A stretch of 64,000 bases of DNA from Cellvibrionales bacterium UBA4451 (GCA_002390285.1 DGPB01000012.1:86159-150158); one strand, 5' to 3'; numbered from the stretch's first letter, positions 35,214-43,941 are shown. Made by a program: numbers and translations. Notes: generated by a model from the letters alone, not told the origin.

Positions 35214-35281
35214 TCTAAAGAGAGTTCTAACAGACGTTTTCTAACGAGAACTGTCTAACAGAAGCGATCTAACTGATTTCG
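35214..35281. repeat. TCTAAC 14-bp array in the flavoprotein / ppnP intergenic region
   Basis: Five units of 12, 14, 14, 14 and 14 bp begin with TCTAAA or TCTAAC (35214, 35226, 35240, 35254, 35268). Unlike most arrays here it lies between divergent starts rather than after a stop codon, 26 bp before the ppnP ATG, and may overlap its promoter. Confidence 0.75.
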
Positions 35282-35307
35282 TCCACCTAAATGTTGAGCG
35301 CATCCCT

Positions 35308-35589
35308 ATGTTTAAAACCAACAAATACTTTGACGGCCAAGTGGTTTCCATCGGCTTTCAAACTGAAACACTTCCTGCCACTGTGGGTGTTATGGCACCG
35401 GGCGAATATGAATTCTGCCCCAGTGAAAAAGAAGTCATGACTGTCGTCAGTGGCGCTTTAACCGTAAAGCTAGCTGGCAGCGATGACTGGAAAACGTATA
35501 AACAGGGCGATAGCTTTGTTGCTGTGATCGATGAACCCTTTCAATTAAAAGTAGCCGTGGACACGGCTTATCTCTGCACCTATGGGTAA
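35308..35589 (+). CDS. ppnP: Pyrimidine/purine nucleoside phosphorylase (YaiE/DUF1255)
   Basis: This 93-residue single-domain cupin matches PpnP (YaiE): FDGQVVSIGF, TVGVMAPGEYEF, VVSGALTVKL, YKQGDSFVAVI and PFQLKV. The family phosphorolyses several nucleosides. Length is exactly that expected. Its last codons and stop form the first unit of a 4-copy tandem array. Confidence 0.93.
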   Translation: MFKTNKYFDGQVVSIGFQTETLPATVGVMAPGEYEFCPSEKEVMTVVSGALTVKLAGSDDWKTYKQGDSFVAVIDEPFQLKVAVDTAYLCTYG

Positions 35590-35646
35590 TAAGGCACCTA
35601 TTGATAAAAAGTACCTATGGATAAAAGCGCTTATGGATAACGGCTC
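35576..35646 (+). repeat. Four-unit array copying the ppnP C-terminus and stop
   Basis: GCACCTATGGGTAATAAG (35576), GCACCTATTGATAAAAA (35594), GTACCTATGGATAAAAGC (35611) and GCTTATGGATAACGGCTC (35629) follow head to tail, 17-18 bp each. The first encodes the ppnP end (T-Y-G-stop). The array ends at the stop of the convergent GNAT gene. Confidence 0.75.
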
Positions 35647-35900
35647 TAGAGAAAATCTCTTACATACCAGCAGGAGGCCTGCACCTTAAGTCCCCGCTGG
35701 CTTGCCCAGCTCAAGCCATGTTTAACCAGCGCCTCCGCATAGCCCTGCCCGCGGAATTCCGATGGCACATAGGTTCGAGTAAAGTCCACGCCACCCTCAC
35801 CGTCAGCGCTCGCAGGTAATAGGCTGTATTGCAGAACAGCCTGAGTATTTCCCAGCGCCAGAACAAATGCTTGCTGATCTGGTTTGTGGCTAATGTTCAT
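35646..35900 (-). CDS. Small GCN5-related N-acetyltransferase
   Basis: This 84-residue protein starts at ATG 35898-35900, preceded by CGGAGG 10 bp upstream. It has DFTRTYVPSEFRGQGYAEAL with the acetyl-CoA pyrophosphate loop (R-G-Q-G-x-A), and KVQASCWYVRDFL at the end, the short YjdJ/GCN5-rel (Acetyltransf_CG) form. Substrate unknown. Its start overlaps the end of the GIY-YIG gene by 11 bp. Confidence 0.8.
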   Translation of the reverse strand: MNISHKPDQQAFVLALGNTQAVLQYSLLPASADGEGGVDFTRTYVPSEFRGQGYAEALVKHGLSWASQRGLKVQASCWYVRDFL

Positions 35901-36192
35901 TCTGCCCTGCCTCCGTTTTTTCAATATGCTGTCCAGACACTAACCCCAGCTTCTGCTCACGCCTCAATCGCTTTATCGCCGCCTCCCGCTTCGAAGCACT
36001 ACTGCGATCATGGCCACCCTCTACATACACCACTTTTTCAGGCCGCCTACCCTGAAAGTACTTTGCACCCTGCTTGCCGTTCAAGTGCTCCTGAAAACGA
36101 CGCGCTACATCAGTGGTGATGCCGGTATAGAGAGAACCATCGCTGCTTTGAATCATATAAACAAACCACGGGGTTATATCCTGGTTTGTCAT
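35890..36192 (-). CDS. GIY-YIG nuclease superfamily protein (UPF0213/YhbQ-like)
   Basis: This 100-residue single GIY-YIG domain protein begins MTNQDITPWFVYMIQ and has the YTGITTDVARRFQEH motif (the YIG half as YTG), then EKVVYVEG and EAAIKRL with the catalytic Glu. It is the small YhbQ-type, whose role in DNA processing is poorly known. ATG 36190-36192 follows CAGGATCGCCG. It sits in a close sprT > giy > gnat series. Confidence 0.85.
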   Translation of the reverse strand: MTNQDITPWFVYMIQSSDGSLYTGITTDVARRFQEHLNGKQGAKYFQGRRPEKVVYVEGGHDRSSASKREAAIKRLRREQKLGLVSGQHIEKTEAGQNEH

Positions 36193-36205
36193 ACGGCGAT
36201 CCTGA

Positions 36206-36829
36206 TCATATGGCCACCTCAACTTGCGCTAAAGCAACTCCACAATACCGGCAGAGATAACGGGCTTGGCCACGCAGCATTTTGTTATGACGGCGGATAC
36301 CCAGTTGATGCGTTTTACAATCACAGCGGTAGTCAAACTGCTGATGCTGCCTGGTAGGGATTCCCGCAAGGTCAAACCTAGCGGTTACGCTGTTATCCAC
36401 ACCAAAGGCATCCATCACCGCCTTCCATTCACTGCCATGAGGGCGAACTCGACGCAGGTCATGGAGACAGTCGACTAAATAGTGCGCCACTTCATGGGGC
36501 ACTGTCACCGTCAGGTTTTCTTGATAATATTTGGCAAAAACCCAGGGGTTGTAACGAATTTGTCGATATTGCGTCCTGCTCTTTCCTATGCCCCAGCCCT
36601 TTTTTCTGCCCGTCACCTTATACATCCCTGCCGCGCGGCCACGAAGATCAAAAACCACCGGCACCTCAGCAAAGTGCTGGTTGAACAACGCCGCACCGCG
36701 CCGAATAAAGTGCTCGGTCTGCTCAATCACTTCTCGCTGCTGGATGTCACCGATAGGCGTTATAATAACGGGAATTGTGCTTATGTCTGATACTCTTGTT
36801 TTTGCAACATTCACTAAAGGCATCTCCAT
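36206..36829 (-). CDS. SprT-like zinc metalloprotease
   Basis: This 207-residue SprT-family protein has HEVAHYLVD with the HExxH zinc site, the conserved GSEWKAVMDAFG, and a C-terminal zinc ribbon (CDCKTHQLGIRRHNK, then CRYCG). SprT-type proteins resemble SPRTN DNA-protein crosslink proteases. The start is placed at ATG 36827-36829 because a perfect TATAAT (minus strand, 36836-36841) lies directly upstream, so transcription would begin at or near this ATG (leaderless). An in-frame ATG at 36866-36868 would lie upstream of that promoter. Confidence 0.82.
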   Translation of the reverse strand: MEMPLVNVAKTRVSDISTIPVIITPIGDIQQREVIEQTEHFIRRGAALFNQHFAEVPVVFDLRGRAAGMYKVTGRKKGWGIGKSRTQYRQIRYNPWVFAKYYQENLTVTVPHEVAHYLVDCLHDLRRVRPHGSEWKAVMDAFGVDNSVTARFDLAGIPTRQHQQFDYRCDCKTHQLGIRRHNKMLRGQARYLCRYCGVALAQVEVAI

Positions 36830-36835
36830 CGAGGC

Positions 36836-36866
36836 ATTATAGTGGCAAAAAAGCAGCCGCAAACCC
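36836..36866 (-). promoter_or_regulatory. TATAAT promoter giving a possibly leaderless sprT mRNA
   Basis: On the minus strand TATAAT (36836-36841) is preceded at about 15-16 bp by TTTGCGG. Counting 6-7 bases downstream puts transcription start at 36829, the first base of the chosen sprT ATG, and no Shine-Dalgarno precedes that codon. Confidence 0.5.
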
Positions 36867-36933
36867 ATACCCGCTATAATTACGCTTATGAACAGTCCTA
36901 GACGTTAGCCCATAAAATGAATTACGCCATAAA

Positions 36934-37767
36934 ATGACTCACCCCATAAAATATGACTTGCATTGTCACACCACCTGCTCCGATGGCGCGCTCTCGCCAA
37001 AAGAACTGGTTAATCGTGCCGCAGAAATGGGCGTTGATGCTCTGGCCATTACCGACCACGACACCATCAGCGCGTATCAGCAGCTGGGCCCTCTGGACCA
37101 ACAACCCATTAAGATTATCCCCGGCATTGAGTTTTCCACTCACTGGCAAAACATCAACGTGCATATCGTCGGGCTAAATATTCAACTTGAGAGTGAGGCT
37201 TTACAAGAGGGCGTTGCCTTTCAGCATCAGGCGCGACAACAGCGGGCCGTACTAATTGCAGAAAAGCTCCATCAACTGGGGTTTCAGGGTGCGCTGGCCG
37301 GAGCAACGGCCATTGCCCATAACGGTAATGTGGGCCGTCCACACTTTGCCCACCATCTGGTTAATGTCGGTGCCGTCAGCAACATCAAACAAGCCTTTAA
37401 GAAATATCTTGGCCCCGGAAAAGTCGGTGACATCAAGCAACTTTGGGCCGACTTACCCCAGGTAATCCAATGGATCACTCAGGCTGGGGGCACAGCGGTA
37501 TTGGCACATCCCACTAAATACAAACTTACCCGCACCAAACTCAAACGGCTACTGGATGACCTTATTGAAGCAGGGGGACAGGGTATGGAGGTGGTGTCTG
37601 GCAAACAAATTTCTTCAGTGACACGGGATTTAGCTAGCATCTGTCGAGAGAAGAACCTACTCGGCTCCTGTGGCTCAGACTTCCACCAACCAGATCAATT
37701 GTGGGCCGAATTGGGCCAATACTCAGAATACCCAGCAGATTGCCCTCCCGTATGGGAACATTGGTAA
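36934..37767 (+). CDS. PHP-domain phosphoesterase (RNase AM / TrpH / YciV type)
   Basis: This 277-residue PHP protein has metal motifs DLHCHTTCSDG, ITDHDT, GIEFS, RPHFAHHLV, VLAHP and GSDFH, the full set of the YciV/RnaAM group. These enzymes are 5'-phospho-3' or nucleotide phosphoesterases; E. coli RnaAM trims 5' ends of RNA. It is divergent from sprT (104 bp between starts). Confidence 0.88.
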   Translation: MTHPIKYDLHCHTTCSDGALSPKELVNRAAEMGVDALAITDHDTISAYQQLGPLDQQPIKIIPGIEFSTHWQNINVHIVGLNIQLESEALQEGVAFQHQARQQRAVLIAEKLHQLGFQGALAGATAIAHNGNVGRPHFAHHLVNVGAVSNIKQAFKKYLGPGKVGDIKQLWADLPQVIQWITQAGGTAVLAHPTKYKLTRTKLKRLLDDLIEAGGQGMEVVSGKQISSVTRDLASICREKNLLGSCGSDFHQPDQLWAELGQYSEYPADCPPVWEHW

Positions 37768-37810
37768 TAGCCGGTGGTATACTTGATCGGTTGAGGACTG
37801 GCCGAGTATT

Positions 37811-38128
37811 GTGAAAAAATTTCCTACCAAAGCTGATTTACGCATCGAACTGCAAACACAGATTGACGACTACACTCGCCAGGGCGGTGAGATAAACCAC
37901 ATTCCACGTGGCCTCAGTGGTCGAGACAATCCACAGGAGAGCCTTCAAACCCCTCTCTTCGATGGCCCCAAAACCAGCCGCACCCCTATTCCCGAAGTCA
38001 TCGCCGCTCTGGACTCTCGTGGTAAAAAAAATACCGGGAGCAAAAAACCAGGGCAAGCGCGACGCAAGGAAAAAATTATCTTCGATGATTTTGGAGAGCC
38101 GCTTCGGAAAGTATGGGTGGAAGAATAA
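37811..38128 (+). CDS. Conserved hypothetical protein, 105 aa
   Basis: This 105-residue protein starts with GTG. It has an N-terminal basic helix (FPTKADLRIELQTQIDDYTR), a conserved-looking GGEINHIPRGLSG segment, a Pro/Ser-rich linker, and KEKIIFDDFGEPLRKVW near the end. No catalytic motif is visible. The gene follows the PHP gene by 43 bp in the same direction and may be cotranscribed. I do not recognise a named family, so no function is proposed. Confidence 0.65.
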   Translation: MKKFPTKADLRIELQTQIDDYTRQGGEINHIPRGLSGRDNPQESLQTPLFDGPKTSRTPIPEVIAALDSRGKKNTGSKKPGQARRKEKIIFDDFGEPLRKVWVEE

Positions 38129-38219
38129 TTATTATAAAAGTGAAGGTCTCATTCACATACGGTTAACGCAATAACATTATGGGCTTAGTCATAAAGAAAA
38201 CCCCATTAGAGCGCCTATT

Positions 38220-38627
38220 ATGAAATCTAAACTAACACTCCTTTTGTCTTTATTGTTTTGCCTGCTCCAAGCGAATGCAGGCAAACTTGTTTTATCTGAG
38301 ATCACCCCACCATCAGACCTTGATAACATTCATGTTGTCAAAATTTCAAGTGATAGCCATGCCACCGATTTTGTGATTTTCGTGAAGCAACAGGTGCCAC
38401 TACACAAACACCTTACCCATACGGAATCGCTTTATGTACTGGAGGGAAAAGGTATTTTTCAACTGGGCGAAAAAATCTTTGATATTGAACCTGGGGATTA
38501 CATCAACATACCTGAAGGTACACCACATGCGGTGACGGTTACGTCATCCATACCGTTGAAAGTGTTTTCAGTACAAGCCCCTGAATTTCTAGGAAAAGAT
38601 AGAGTGAAAGTAAATCCAATCAACTGA
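38220..38627 (+). CDS. Exported single-domain cupin protein
   Basis: This 135-residue protein has a signal peptide (MKSKLTLLLSLLFCLLQANA, cleavage before GKL) and one cupin barrel with metal ligands in PLHKHLTHTESLYVLEGKG (His, His, Glu) and GTPHAVTV (His). The mature protein would be periplasmic. Reaction unknown; it could be a dioxygenase-like or sugar-binding cupin. Confidence 0.78.
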   Translation: MKSKLTLLLSLLFCLLQANAGKLVLSEITPPSDLDNIHVVKISSDSHATDFVIFVKQQVPLHKHLTHTESLYVLEGKGIFQLGEKIFDIEPGDYINIPEGTPHAVTVTSSIPLKVFSVQAPEFLGKDRVKVNPIN

Positions 38628-38677
38628 GTCATTTTTTATAGCCATGAATACAGACCTTCACTTAGGTCACTATGGAC

Positions 38678-38716
38678 AAAAAAAATCAACTGGTCTCTTG
38701 ATGGCCAAACAGACCA
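38678..38716 (-). terminator. Terminator after efpL
   Basis: TGGTCT (38691-38696) pairs with AGACCA (38711-38716) around a 14-nt loop; on the minus strand an 8-T run lies five bases past the stem (plus A at 38678-38685). It starts directly after the efpL TGA. Confidence 0.5.
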
Positions 38717-39283
38717 TCAGGCTCGAGACATGAATTTCCCAGTCACCGTATTCACTTTAACCGTTTCACCTGTTTCCAAGTACTCCGGTACTTGAATTTC
38801 CAGCCCGCTCGAGAGTGTTGCTGGCTTGCTGCGTCCTGCAGCAGTGGCGCCTTTAATACAGGGGGCAGTATCTACCACTTCCATGATCACGGACTGCGGC
38901 AGTTCAATACCCAACAATGCGCCATCCATCACCAAGCCAACGATACCTTCCAGTCCTTCAGTGATGTAACCAAGCTGGTCTTCGATCTCGTCGGTATTCA
39001 GCCCATATTGGCTGTAGTCTTCCGAGTTCATAAACATGTAGGTGTCACCATCAAGATAGGAATACTGTAACGGAACACGGACGCAATCGGCCTCTTTGAG
39101 GAAGTCGTCCCCTTTAAGAGATTCATCCAGTTTCTGGCCGGTTTTCAGGTTAGTAAAACGCACTTTGTACAAGGTTGCCGCGCCACGAGAGGAGGGGCTT
39201 TTCGCTTCCACCTGTTTCACTGAATGAGGCGTACCGTTAATCTCAACAACAACCCCTTTTTTTAACTCACTGGCTTTTGGCAC
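38717..39283 (-). CDS. efpL: Elongation factor P-like protein (EfpL/YeiP)
   Basis: This 188-residue protein has the three EF-P domains: KOW-like N-domain with the loop KSPSSRGAATLYKVRF, an OB domain (YMFMNSEDYSQYGLN) and a C-terminal OB (ATLSSGLEIQVPEYLETGE). The tip reads SPSSRGAA with Arg, the YeiP/EfpL form that acts without EpmA lysylation, rather than the Lys of EF-P. It helps ribosomes through polyproline and related motifs. It is followed (same strand) by a terminator. Confidence 0.9.
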   Translation of the reverse strand: MPKASELKKGVVVEINGTPHSVKQVEAKSPSSRGAATLYKVRFTNLKTGQKLDESLKGDDFLKEADCVRVPLQYSYLDGDTYMFMNSEDYSQYGLNTDEIEDQLGYITEGLEGIVGLVMDGALLGIELPQSVIMEVVDTAPCIKGATAAGRSKPATLSSGLEIQVPEYLETGETVKVNTVTGKFMSRA

Positions 39284-39304
39284 AGCTATTCTCCCTGTTT
39301 TAAA

Positions 39305-39787
39305 TTATTGATGGCAACCCACATCCCCATGGGGATGACCGTGCTCTATTTCTTCGGCGACTGCCTCTCGCACTTCTATAATTTCAATATCAAAGGTGAC
39401 TGTTTTACCGGCCAGTGGATGATTGGTGTCCACATCGACATTGAACTTACCTACCTTCAGGACCACTGCCTGCCGAGGGCCCATATCTGTCTGAATGGAC
39501 ACAACCATCCCTATTTTTGGCTTCACCTTCCCCATCAAATGTTTGATCGGCACACGCTGCTCCCGGCCTTCCTCACGAACACCGAACCCCTCCTCGGGTG
39601 AAAGAGTCACACTAAACACGTCACCGACCTCTTTACCAGTTAGAGCCGCTTCCAGACCGGGAGTGATTCCGCGATGACCATGCATGTAGATGTTAGGTTC
39701 GCCGTCATGTGACTGTTCCACTTCCTCACCGGACTCATCTCGTAAGCGGTAGTGGAATCTCACCACTGAGTCTTGTTCAATTTTCAT
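39305..39787 (-). CDS. SlyD-like FKBP peptidyl-prolyl isomerase (paralog 2)
   Basis: This 160-residue SlyD-type protein has MKIEQDSVVRFHYRL, IYMHGHRGITPGLE with the FKBP core, the IF flap (KPKIGMVVSIQTDMGPRQAVV), DTNHPLAGKTVTFDIEI and a His-rich tail EHGHPHGDVGCHQ. It is between efpL and rapA on the same strand. It and paralog 3 share the flap sequence more closely with each other than with paralog 1. Confidence 0.9.
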   Translation of the reverse strand: MKIEQDSVVRFHYRLRDESGEEVEQSHDGEPNIYMHGHRGITPGLEAALTGKEVGDVFSVTLSPEEGFGVREEGREQRVPIKHLMGKVKPKIGMVVSIQTDMGPRQAVVLKVGKFNVDVDTNHPLAGKTVTFDIEIIEVREAVAEEIEHGHPHGDVGCHQ

Positions 39788-39850
39788 TGGGGCCTCTTTT
39801 AAGCCAATACCTGCGTTAAACCTGTGCCCTTATTGAACTAGAGCCTGTGC

Positions 39851-42829
39851 CTAGACAGCGATAATCACTCGCAGTGCATCCAATTTCAACTGGGCGCTTT
39901 GGAGATACTGCATCAGTAGCTCGGTATTTGATTGCAAGTGTTCAATTTCATCCCGACGAATATTGGGATTCACTTCTGCCAATGCCGTCAGGCGATTGAG
40001 CTCAACCTGTTGTTCGTGCGTCATTTGTGCCATGGCAGCTGAAACGATCTCCTCTTGCTGGGCTTCCGCGATGTTGTCCGTTTGGCCAATCATCTGGGTT
40101 ATTTCTGGCCGAGCATGGCGCACCAAGTCGACCCCAGTGTGTCTTTTAACCGATTTTGCCAAACTACTAAGCCGCTCAAAGGTTAGCACCTTAGTTAAAT
40201 TATTATTCTTTATATCGACCAGAATTCGTACCATGGGTTGATGCAAGTAACGGTGTAATTGCAGGCGCTTGGGCGCGGGGCAGTGCAACGTATAGATGGT
40301 TTCCAGTAACAAAGTGCCGGGCTTTAGCGGCGGCAGCTTAATGGTACAAAGCGCCGTGTTGCCGAAATCGCCTTCCAACACCATGTCCATGGCGCCACTG
40401 ACCATGGGGTGTTCCCAGGTCAGAAACTGCATGTCTTCACGACTTAGTGCTTTGGTTCTGTGGTAGGTGCCCGTCAAGCCATCACCGGGCAGGCCTGGAA
40501 AGCTGTGACAAATCATATGGTCGCTAGGGTGTAACACGATGCTATCGGCACTATGGAATTCTTGCTCGACCCCAAAGTGGTCGAAAATACGATCCATGTA
40601 TTCTGACAACTCTCGCATCTGAGTAGCGGCTAGCAGTGCATCGACCACATCATCCGCTCGACGGATATTGCAGGAATTAAGCTCCAACAGCCTATCGCGG
40701 CCTTGATGCAGGTTCTGGAGCGTCTGCTCAGTAGCGAGATGGGTTTGCTCAATCAGCAACGTCAACTCATCCTCAGAACCTGTGATTAAATCCTCTCTTT
40801 GGGCTAAACATCGGCGTAAGGGTTCTTCAAACTGTTGAAACATGGCTTGCCCAATAGGGCAAACTCGCTCAAAAGCATTGAGACCTCGGTGATACCAATT
40901 GAGTAGCACTTCCTGTGCAGTTTGCGTCCCTTCACTCTGATTCTCTTCACTCTGCCCCCCTTCACCCTGAAAAACCGCGGCATAGTACGGCACATGGATT
41001 TGAACATCGTGACGCTGACCAATCCGGTCCAACCGTCCTATCCGCTGCTCCAGCAAGTCTGGGTTTAAGGGTAGATCAAACAACACCAGATGACGGGCAA
41101 ACTGGAAGTTACGGCCTTCACTACCAATTTCTGAACACACCAGTACCTGGGCTCGCTCATCTTCATCAGCAAAATAGGCCGCAGCACGGTCGCGCGCCAC
41201 CAACCCTAAACCCTCGTGGAAAACGGCTGACTGAACGCCTTTCCTCAGCCGAAGGTATTCTTCTAATGTCTGCGCTGTACTGGCACGAGAACAAATCACC
41301 AATACTTTTTCATCACGATTTTCTGCCAACCACTCAACCAACCAGGCCACTCTGGGGTCGGCGATGGTCCACACTTCTTCACCCAGCAGTAATTCCGGGT
41401 GCAGTAATTCTTCCAGCGTGGCACTCGCACTAGCATCAATAAACTGCTCGGGAGCTTCAACTGGGTGAGCATGTAGATGTCGCTCGGGAAATCCCTTGAC
41501 TGCTTCGCGGGTATTACGGAATAACACCCGACCGGTGCCGTGACGATCCAGCAGGCTGTCGATAGCATCGTCGATCGCCTGCTGATCGGCACCAGCGACA
41601 AGCTCGGTGGCCGTTTGATCACCCAGGTATTCTGTCAGTTGGTTTTTCAATTCTGGATTATCACGCAGCTGCTCTGCTACATCATCGGCCAACAATCGTT
41701 GTACAAGGTCACTTACTGGACGGTAACCCGCTTCTTCTTCCCGAAATTTTCGTATATCAAAATAACGGTCAGGGTCTAACAGTCGCAATCTCGCAAAATG
41801 TCCTTCCACCCCCAATTGCTCTGGTGTTGCTGTGAGCAACAGCAACCCTGGAATTTTCTGAGCCAACGCTTCGACACAAGTATACTCCGGGCTTACCTGC
41901 TGCTCACTCCAGGTCAGATGGTGTGCTTCATCGACAATCATCAGGTCCCAAGGCGCCTCTAGGGCTTGTGCATGACGGCCTAAATGCTCTGTCAAAAAGG
42001 ACAAACTACACAATACTAATTGAGCCGTTTCAAAGGGGTTTTCACTATCCAGCGAAGGATCTTCTGCGGGCTCATCCATATCAAATAAGTCTTCGTCCGT
42101 ATCGACTTCTTCCAACGCCAGACAACGCGCTTCATCCAATATGGTAAACCGTAGATTAAACCGGCGGAGCATCTCTACCAGCCACTGATGCACAAGACTG
42201 TCTGGCACGACGATCAACGCGCGACTGGCACGACCACTGATCAACTGTTGATGCAGAATGAGACCCGCTTCTATAGTCTTGCCCAGTCCCACCTCATCGG
42301 CCAATAAAACTCGTGGCGCGTGGCGCTGCCCCACTTGATTGGCTATATACAGCTGGTGTGGCAGCAATTGAACCCGGCCGCCAAGCAAACCGAATGCATC
42401 GGATTGCTGATGGCTGTGACGGTATTCCTGAGTTTCCACACGAAGTTGAAAGCTACTGCTTTTCTCTATCTGCCCAGAAAACAGCCGATCTTGAGGCTTA
42501 CTGAAGCTAACAAAGCTGTCTAGATCGATTTCTTCCAACTCAACCGTATCACCGTTGTTATTCTTACCAATATACAGAATACAACCAGCCTGATTTTGAA
42601 CCTCTGTCACCTTGAGCTGCTCACCATCGGCACTGGTAATAAGCTCGCCTACCGGGTATTCCACACGACTCAACGGCGCACTGTCCGCTGCATAGGTCCG
42701 CTGTTCACTGGCGGCAGGAAAACTCAAGGTCACACGCCGATTGGCGTATTCCACCACAATACCCAGACCAAGTTCTGACTCGGTATTACTAATCCAACGC
42801 TGACTGGGGACAAATTCAGGTGCGGCCAA
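39851..42829 (-). CDS. rapA: RNA polymerase-associated ATPase RapA (HepA)
   Basis: This 992-residue Swi2/Snf2 protein has N-terminal Tudor-like domains (FVPSQRWISNTESELGLG), Walker A ADEVGLGKTIEAGL, DEAH box VDEAHHL and the helicase C domain ending HRIGQRHDVQIH-like (RIGRLDRIGQRHDVQ). RapA recycles RNA polymerase after transcription. The start is TTG preceded by ACGGAG; family proteins begin at the same point. It is slightly long because of an in-frame 15-bp tandem repeat at 40928-40972 that adds a Gly/Ser/Glu/Gln linker. Confidence 0.93.
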   Translation of the reverse strand: MAAPEFVPSQRWISNTESELGLGIVVEYANRRVTLSFPAASEQRTYAADSAPLSRVEYPVGELITSADGEQLKVTEVQNQAGCILYIGKNNNGDTVELEEIDLDSFVSFSKPQDRLFSGQIEKSSSFQLRVETQEYRHSHQQSDAFGLLGGRVQLLPHQLYIANQVGQRHAPRVLLADEVGLGKTIEAGLILHQQLISGRASRALIVVPDSLVHQWLVEMLRRFNLRFTILDEARCLALEEVDTDEDLFDMDEPAEDPSLDSENPFETAQLVLCSLSFLTEHLGRHAQALEAPWDLMIVDEAHHLTWSEQQVSPEYTCVEALAQKIPGLLLLTATPEQLGVEGHFARLRLLDPDRYFDIRKFREEEAGYRPVSDLVQRLLADDVAEQLRDNPELKNQLTEYLGDQTATELVAGADQQAIDDAIDSLLDRHGTGRVLFRNTREAVKGFPERHLHAHPVEAPEQFIDASASATLEELLHPELLLGEEVWTIADPRVAWLVEWLAENRDEKVLVICSRASTAQTLEEYLRLRKGVQSAVFHEGLGLVARDRAAAYFADEDERAQVLVCSEIGSEGRNFQFARHLVLFDLPLNPDLLEQRIGRLDRIGQRHDVQIHVPYYAAVFQGEGGQSEENQSEGTQTAQEVLLNWYHRGLNAFERVCPIGQAMFQQFEEPLRRCLAQREDLITGSEDELTLLIEQTHLATEQTLQNLHQGRDRLLELNSCNIRRADDVVDALLAATQMRELSEYMDRIFDHFGVEQEFHSADSIVLHPSDHMICHSFPGLPGDGLTGTYHRTKALSREDMQFLTWEHPMVSGAMDMVLEGDFGNTALCTIKLPPLKPGTLLLETIYTLHCPAPKRLQLHRYLHQPMVRILVDIKNNNLTKVLTFERLSSLAKSVKRHTGVDLVRHARPEITQMIGQTDNIAEAQQEEIVSAAMAQMTHEQQVELNRLTALAEVNPNIRRDEIEHLQSNTELLMQYLQSAQLKLDALRVIIAV
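40928..40972 (-). repeat. In-frame 3 x 15 bp array inside rapA
   Basis: CCCTTCACTCTGATT, CTCTTCACTCTGCCC and CCCTTCACCCTGAAA follow without gaps on the plus strand and encode three five-residue repeats (QGEGG, QSEEN, QSEGT) in rapA. Fifteen bp keeps the frame, unlike the intergenic arrays whose units are mostly not multiples of three. Confidence 0.8.
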
Positions 42830-43002
42830 TTGATGTTCTCCGTGATGCTAAAAACGGGGCGTATTTTAGGGAGTTCACTGAGGATTAACTACCCAAAGTT
42901 ATTCCTCTCTCAACAATAGCGTACAATTTCGCACTCTATTTCGTATTACCATGCCCCTGAGGCACCGGCACACCTAAAATACGCCTGAGATAACGGGACA
43001 CT

Positions 43003-43941
43003 ATGACCACCAAAAATTGCATTTCTATCTGGGCCTGCCCTGTGTGCCAAGCACCTTTAAAGCAACCAATCGGGTCTCAAAGTGGGCAAGAATCTGAGCA
43101 CCCCGTAAGGAAGGAGTGGCACTGCGAGAATAATCATGGCTTTGATATCGCTAAAGAAGGCTATACCAATCTGTTACTAGCCCACCAAAAAAACTCATCT
43201 GACCCCGGTGACACCAAAACAATGGTAGCCAGCCGGCGGGCATTTCTGTCATCAGGTCATTACCAACCACTGGCGGACAAACTCACCGAAATGCTTAACC
43301 TGCATCTCAAACAAGCTGCCTCTGTGCTCGATAGCGGCTGTGGAGAAGGTTATTATTTGCAGCAGTTGTTGCATCAACGAAGTGACCTTCACCTGTTTGG
43401 CATCGATATCTCCCGCGATGCGGCAAAACTCGCCAGCCGCCAGCTCAAAGAGAGCCGCTTCGCAGTGGCAAGTAGTTTTAACCTGCCCGTTTTAACCTCT
43501 TCAGTGGATGCCATCTTACGGGTGTTTGCACCGGGTGATGACGGAGAAGTAACGCGAGTCCTGAAGCCTGATGGGGTTTTGGTGGTTGTCTCACCGGGGC
43601 CACGACATTTATTTGAATTAAAGTCACTAATTTATAGCAAGGCACAGGAACACACCGCACCTGATCAGCCAAAAGGCTTTCGACAACTGGATGAACAACA
43701 AGTTAATTATCCGCTTGAAATTGTAGGAAATGAATCGGTTAAACAGCTCTTAGCCATGACGCCTTTTTCCTGGAAAGGTGATCGAGCAGCCAAAACCAAG
43801 CTTGATGAAGCAGAAAGTTTGAGTACCGAAGTTGATTTTTTGATCAGGGTTTATACACCTATGAAACAAACCCCCAACCAAGCTCCTGAACAAACCCCGG
43901 TTAACCATGATGTCTGGGGCCAAGCAAAAATAAAGCAATAA
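43003..43941 (+). CDS. rlmA: 23S rRNA (guanine-745-N1)-methyltransferase
   Basis: This 312-residue protein has an N-terminal zinc finger (WACPVCQAPL, then WHCENNHGFDIAKEGYTNLL) and an SAM-binding Rossmann domain (VLDSGCGEGYYLQQL, LFGIDISRDAAKLA, DAILRVFAPGDDGEV), the RlmA layout. It methylates G745-type positions in 23S rRNA helix 35. It is longer than the E. coli enzyme by about 40 residues, through insertions near the zinc finger and a Pro/Gln-rich tail. It is divergent from rapA (173 bp). Confidence 0.9.
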   Translation: MTTKNCISIWACPVCQAPLKQPIGSQSGQESEHPVRKEWHCENNHGFDIAKEGYTNLLLAHQKNSSDPGDTKTMVASRRAFLSSGHYQPLADKLTEMLNLHLKQAASVLDSGCGEGYYLQQLLHQRSDLHLFGIDISRDAAKLASRQLKESRFAVASSFNLPVLTSSVDAILRVFAPGDDGEVTRVLKPDGVLVVVSPGPRHLFELKSLIYSKAQEHTAPDQPKGFRQLDEQQVNYPLEIVGNESVKQLLAMTPFSWKGDRAAKTKLDEAESLSTEVDFLIRVYTPMKQTPNQAPEQTPVNHDVWGQAKIKQ

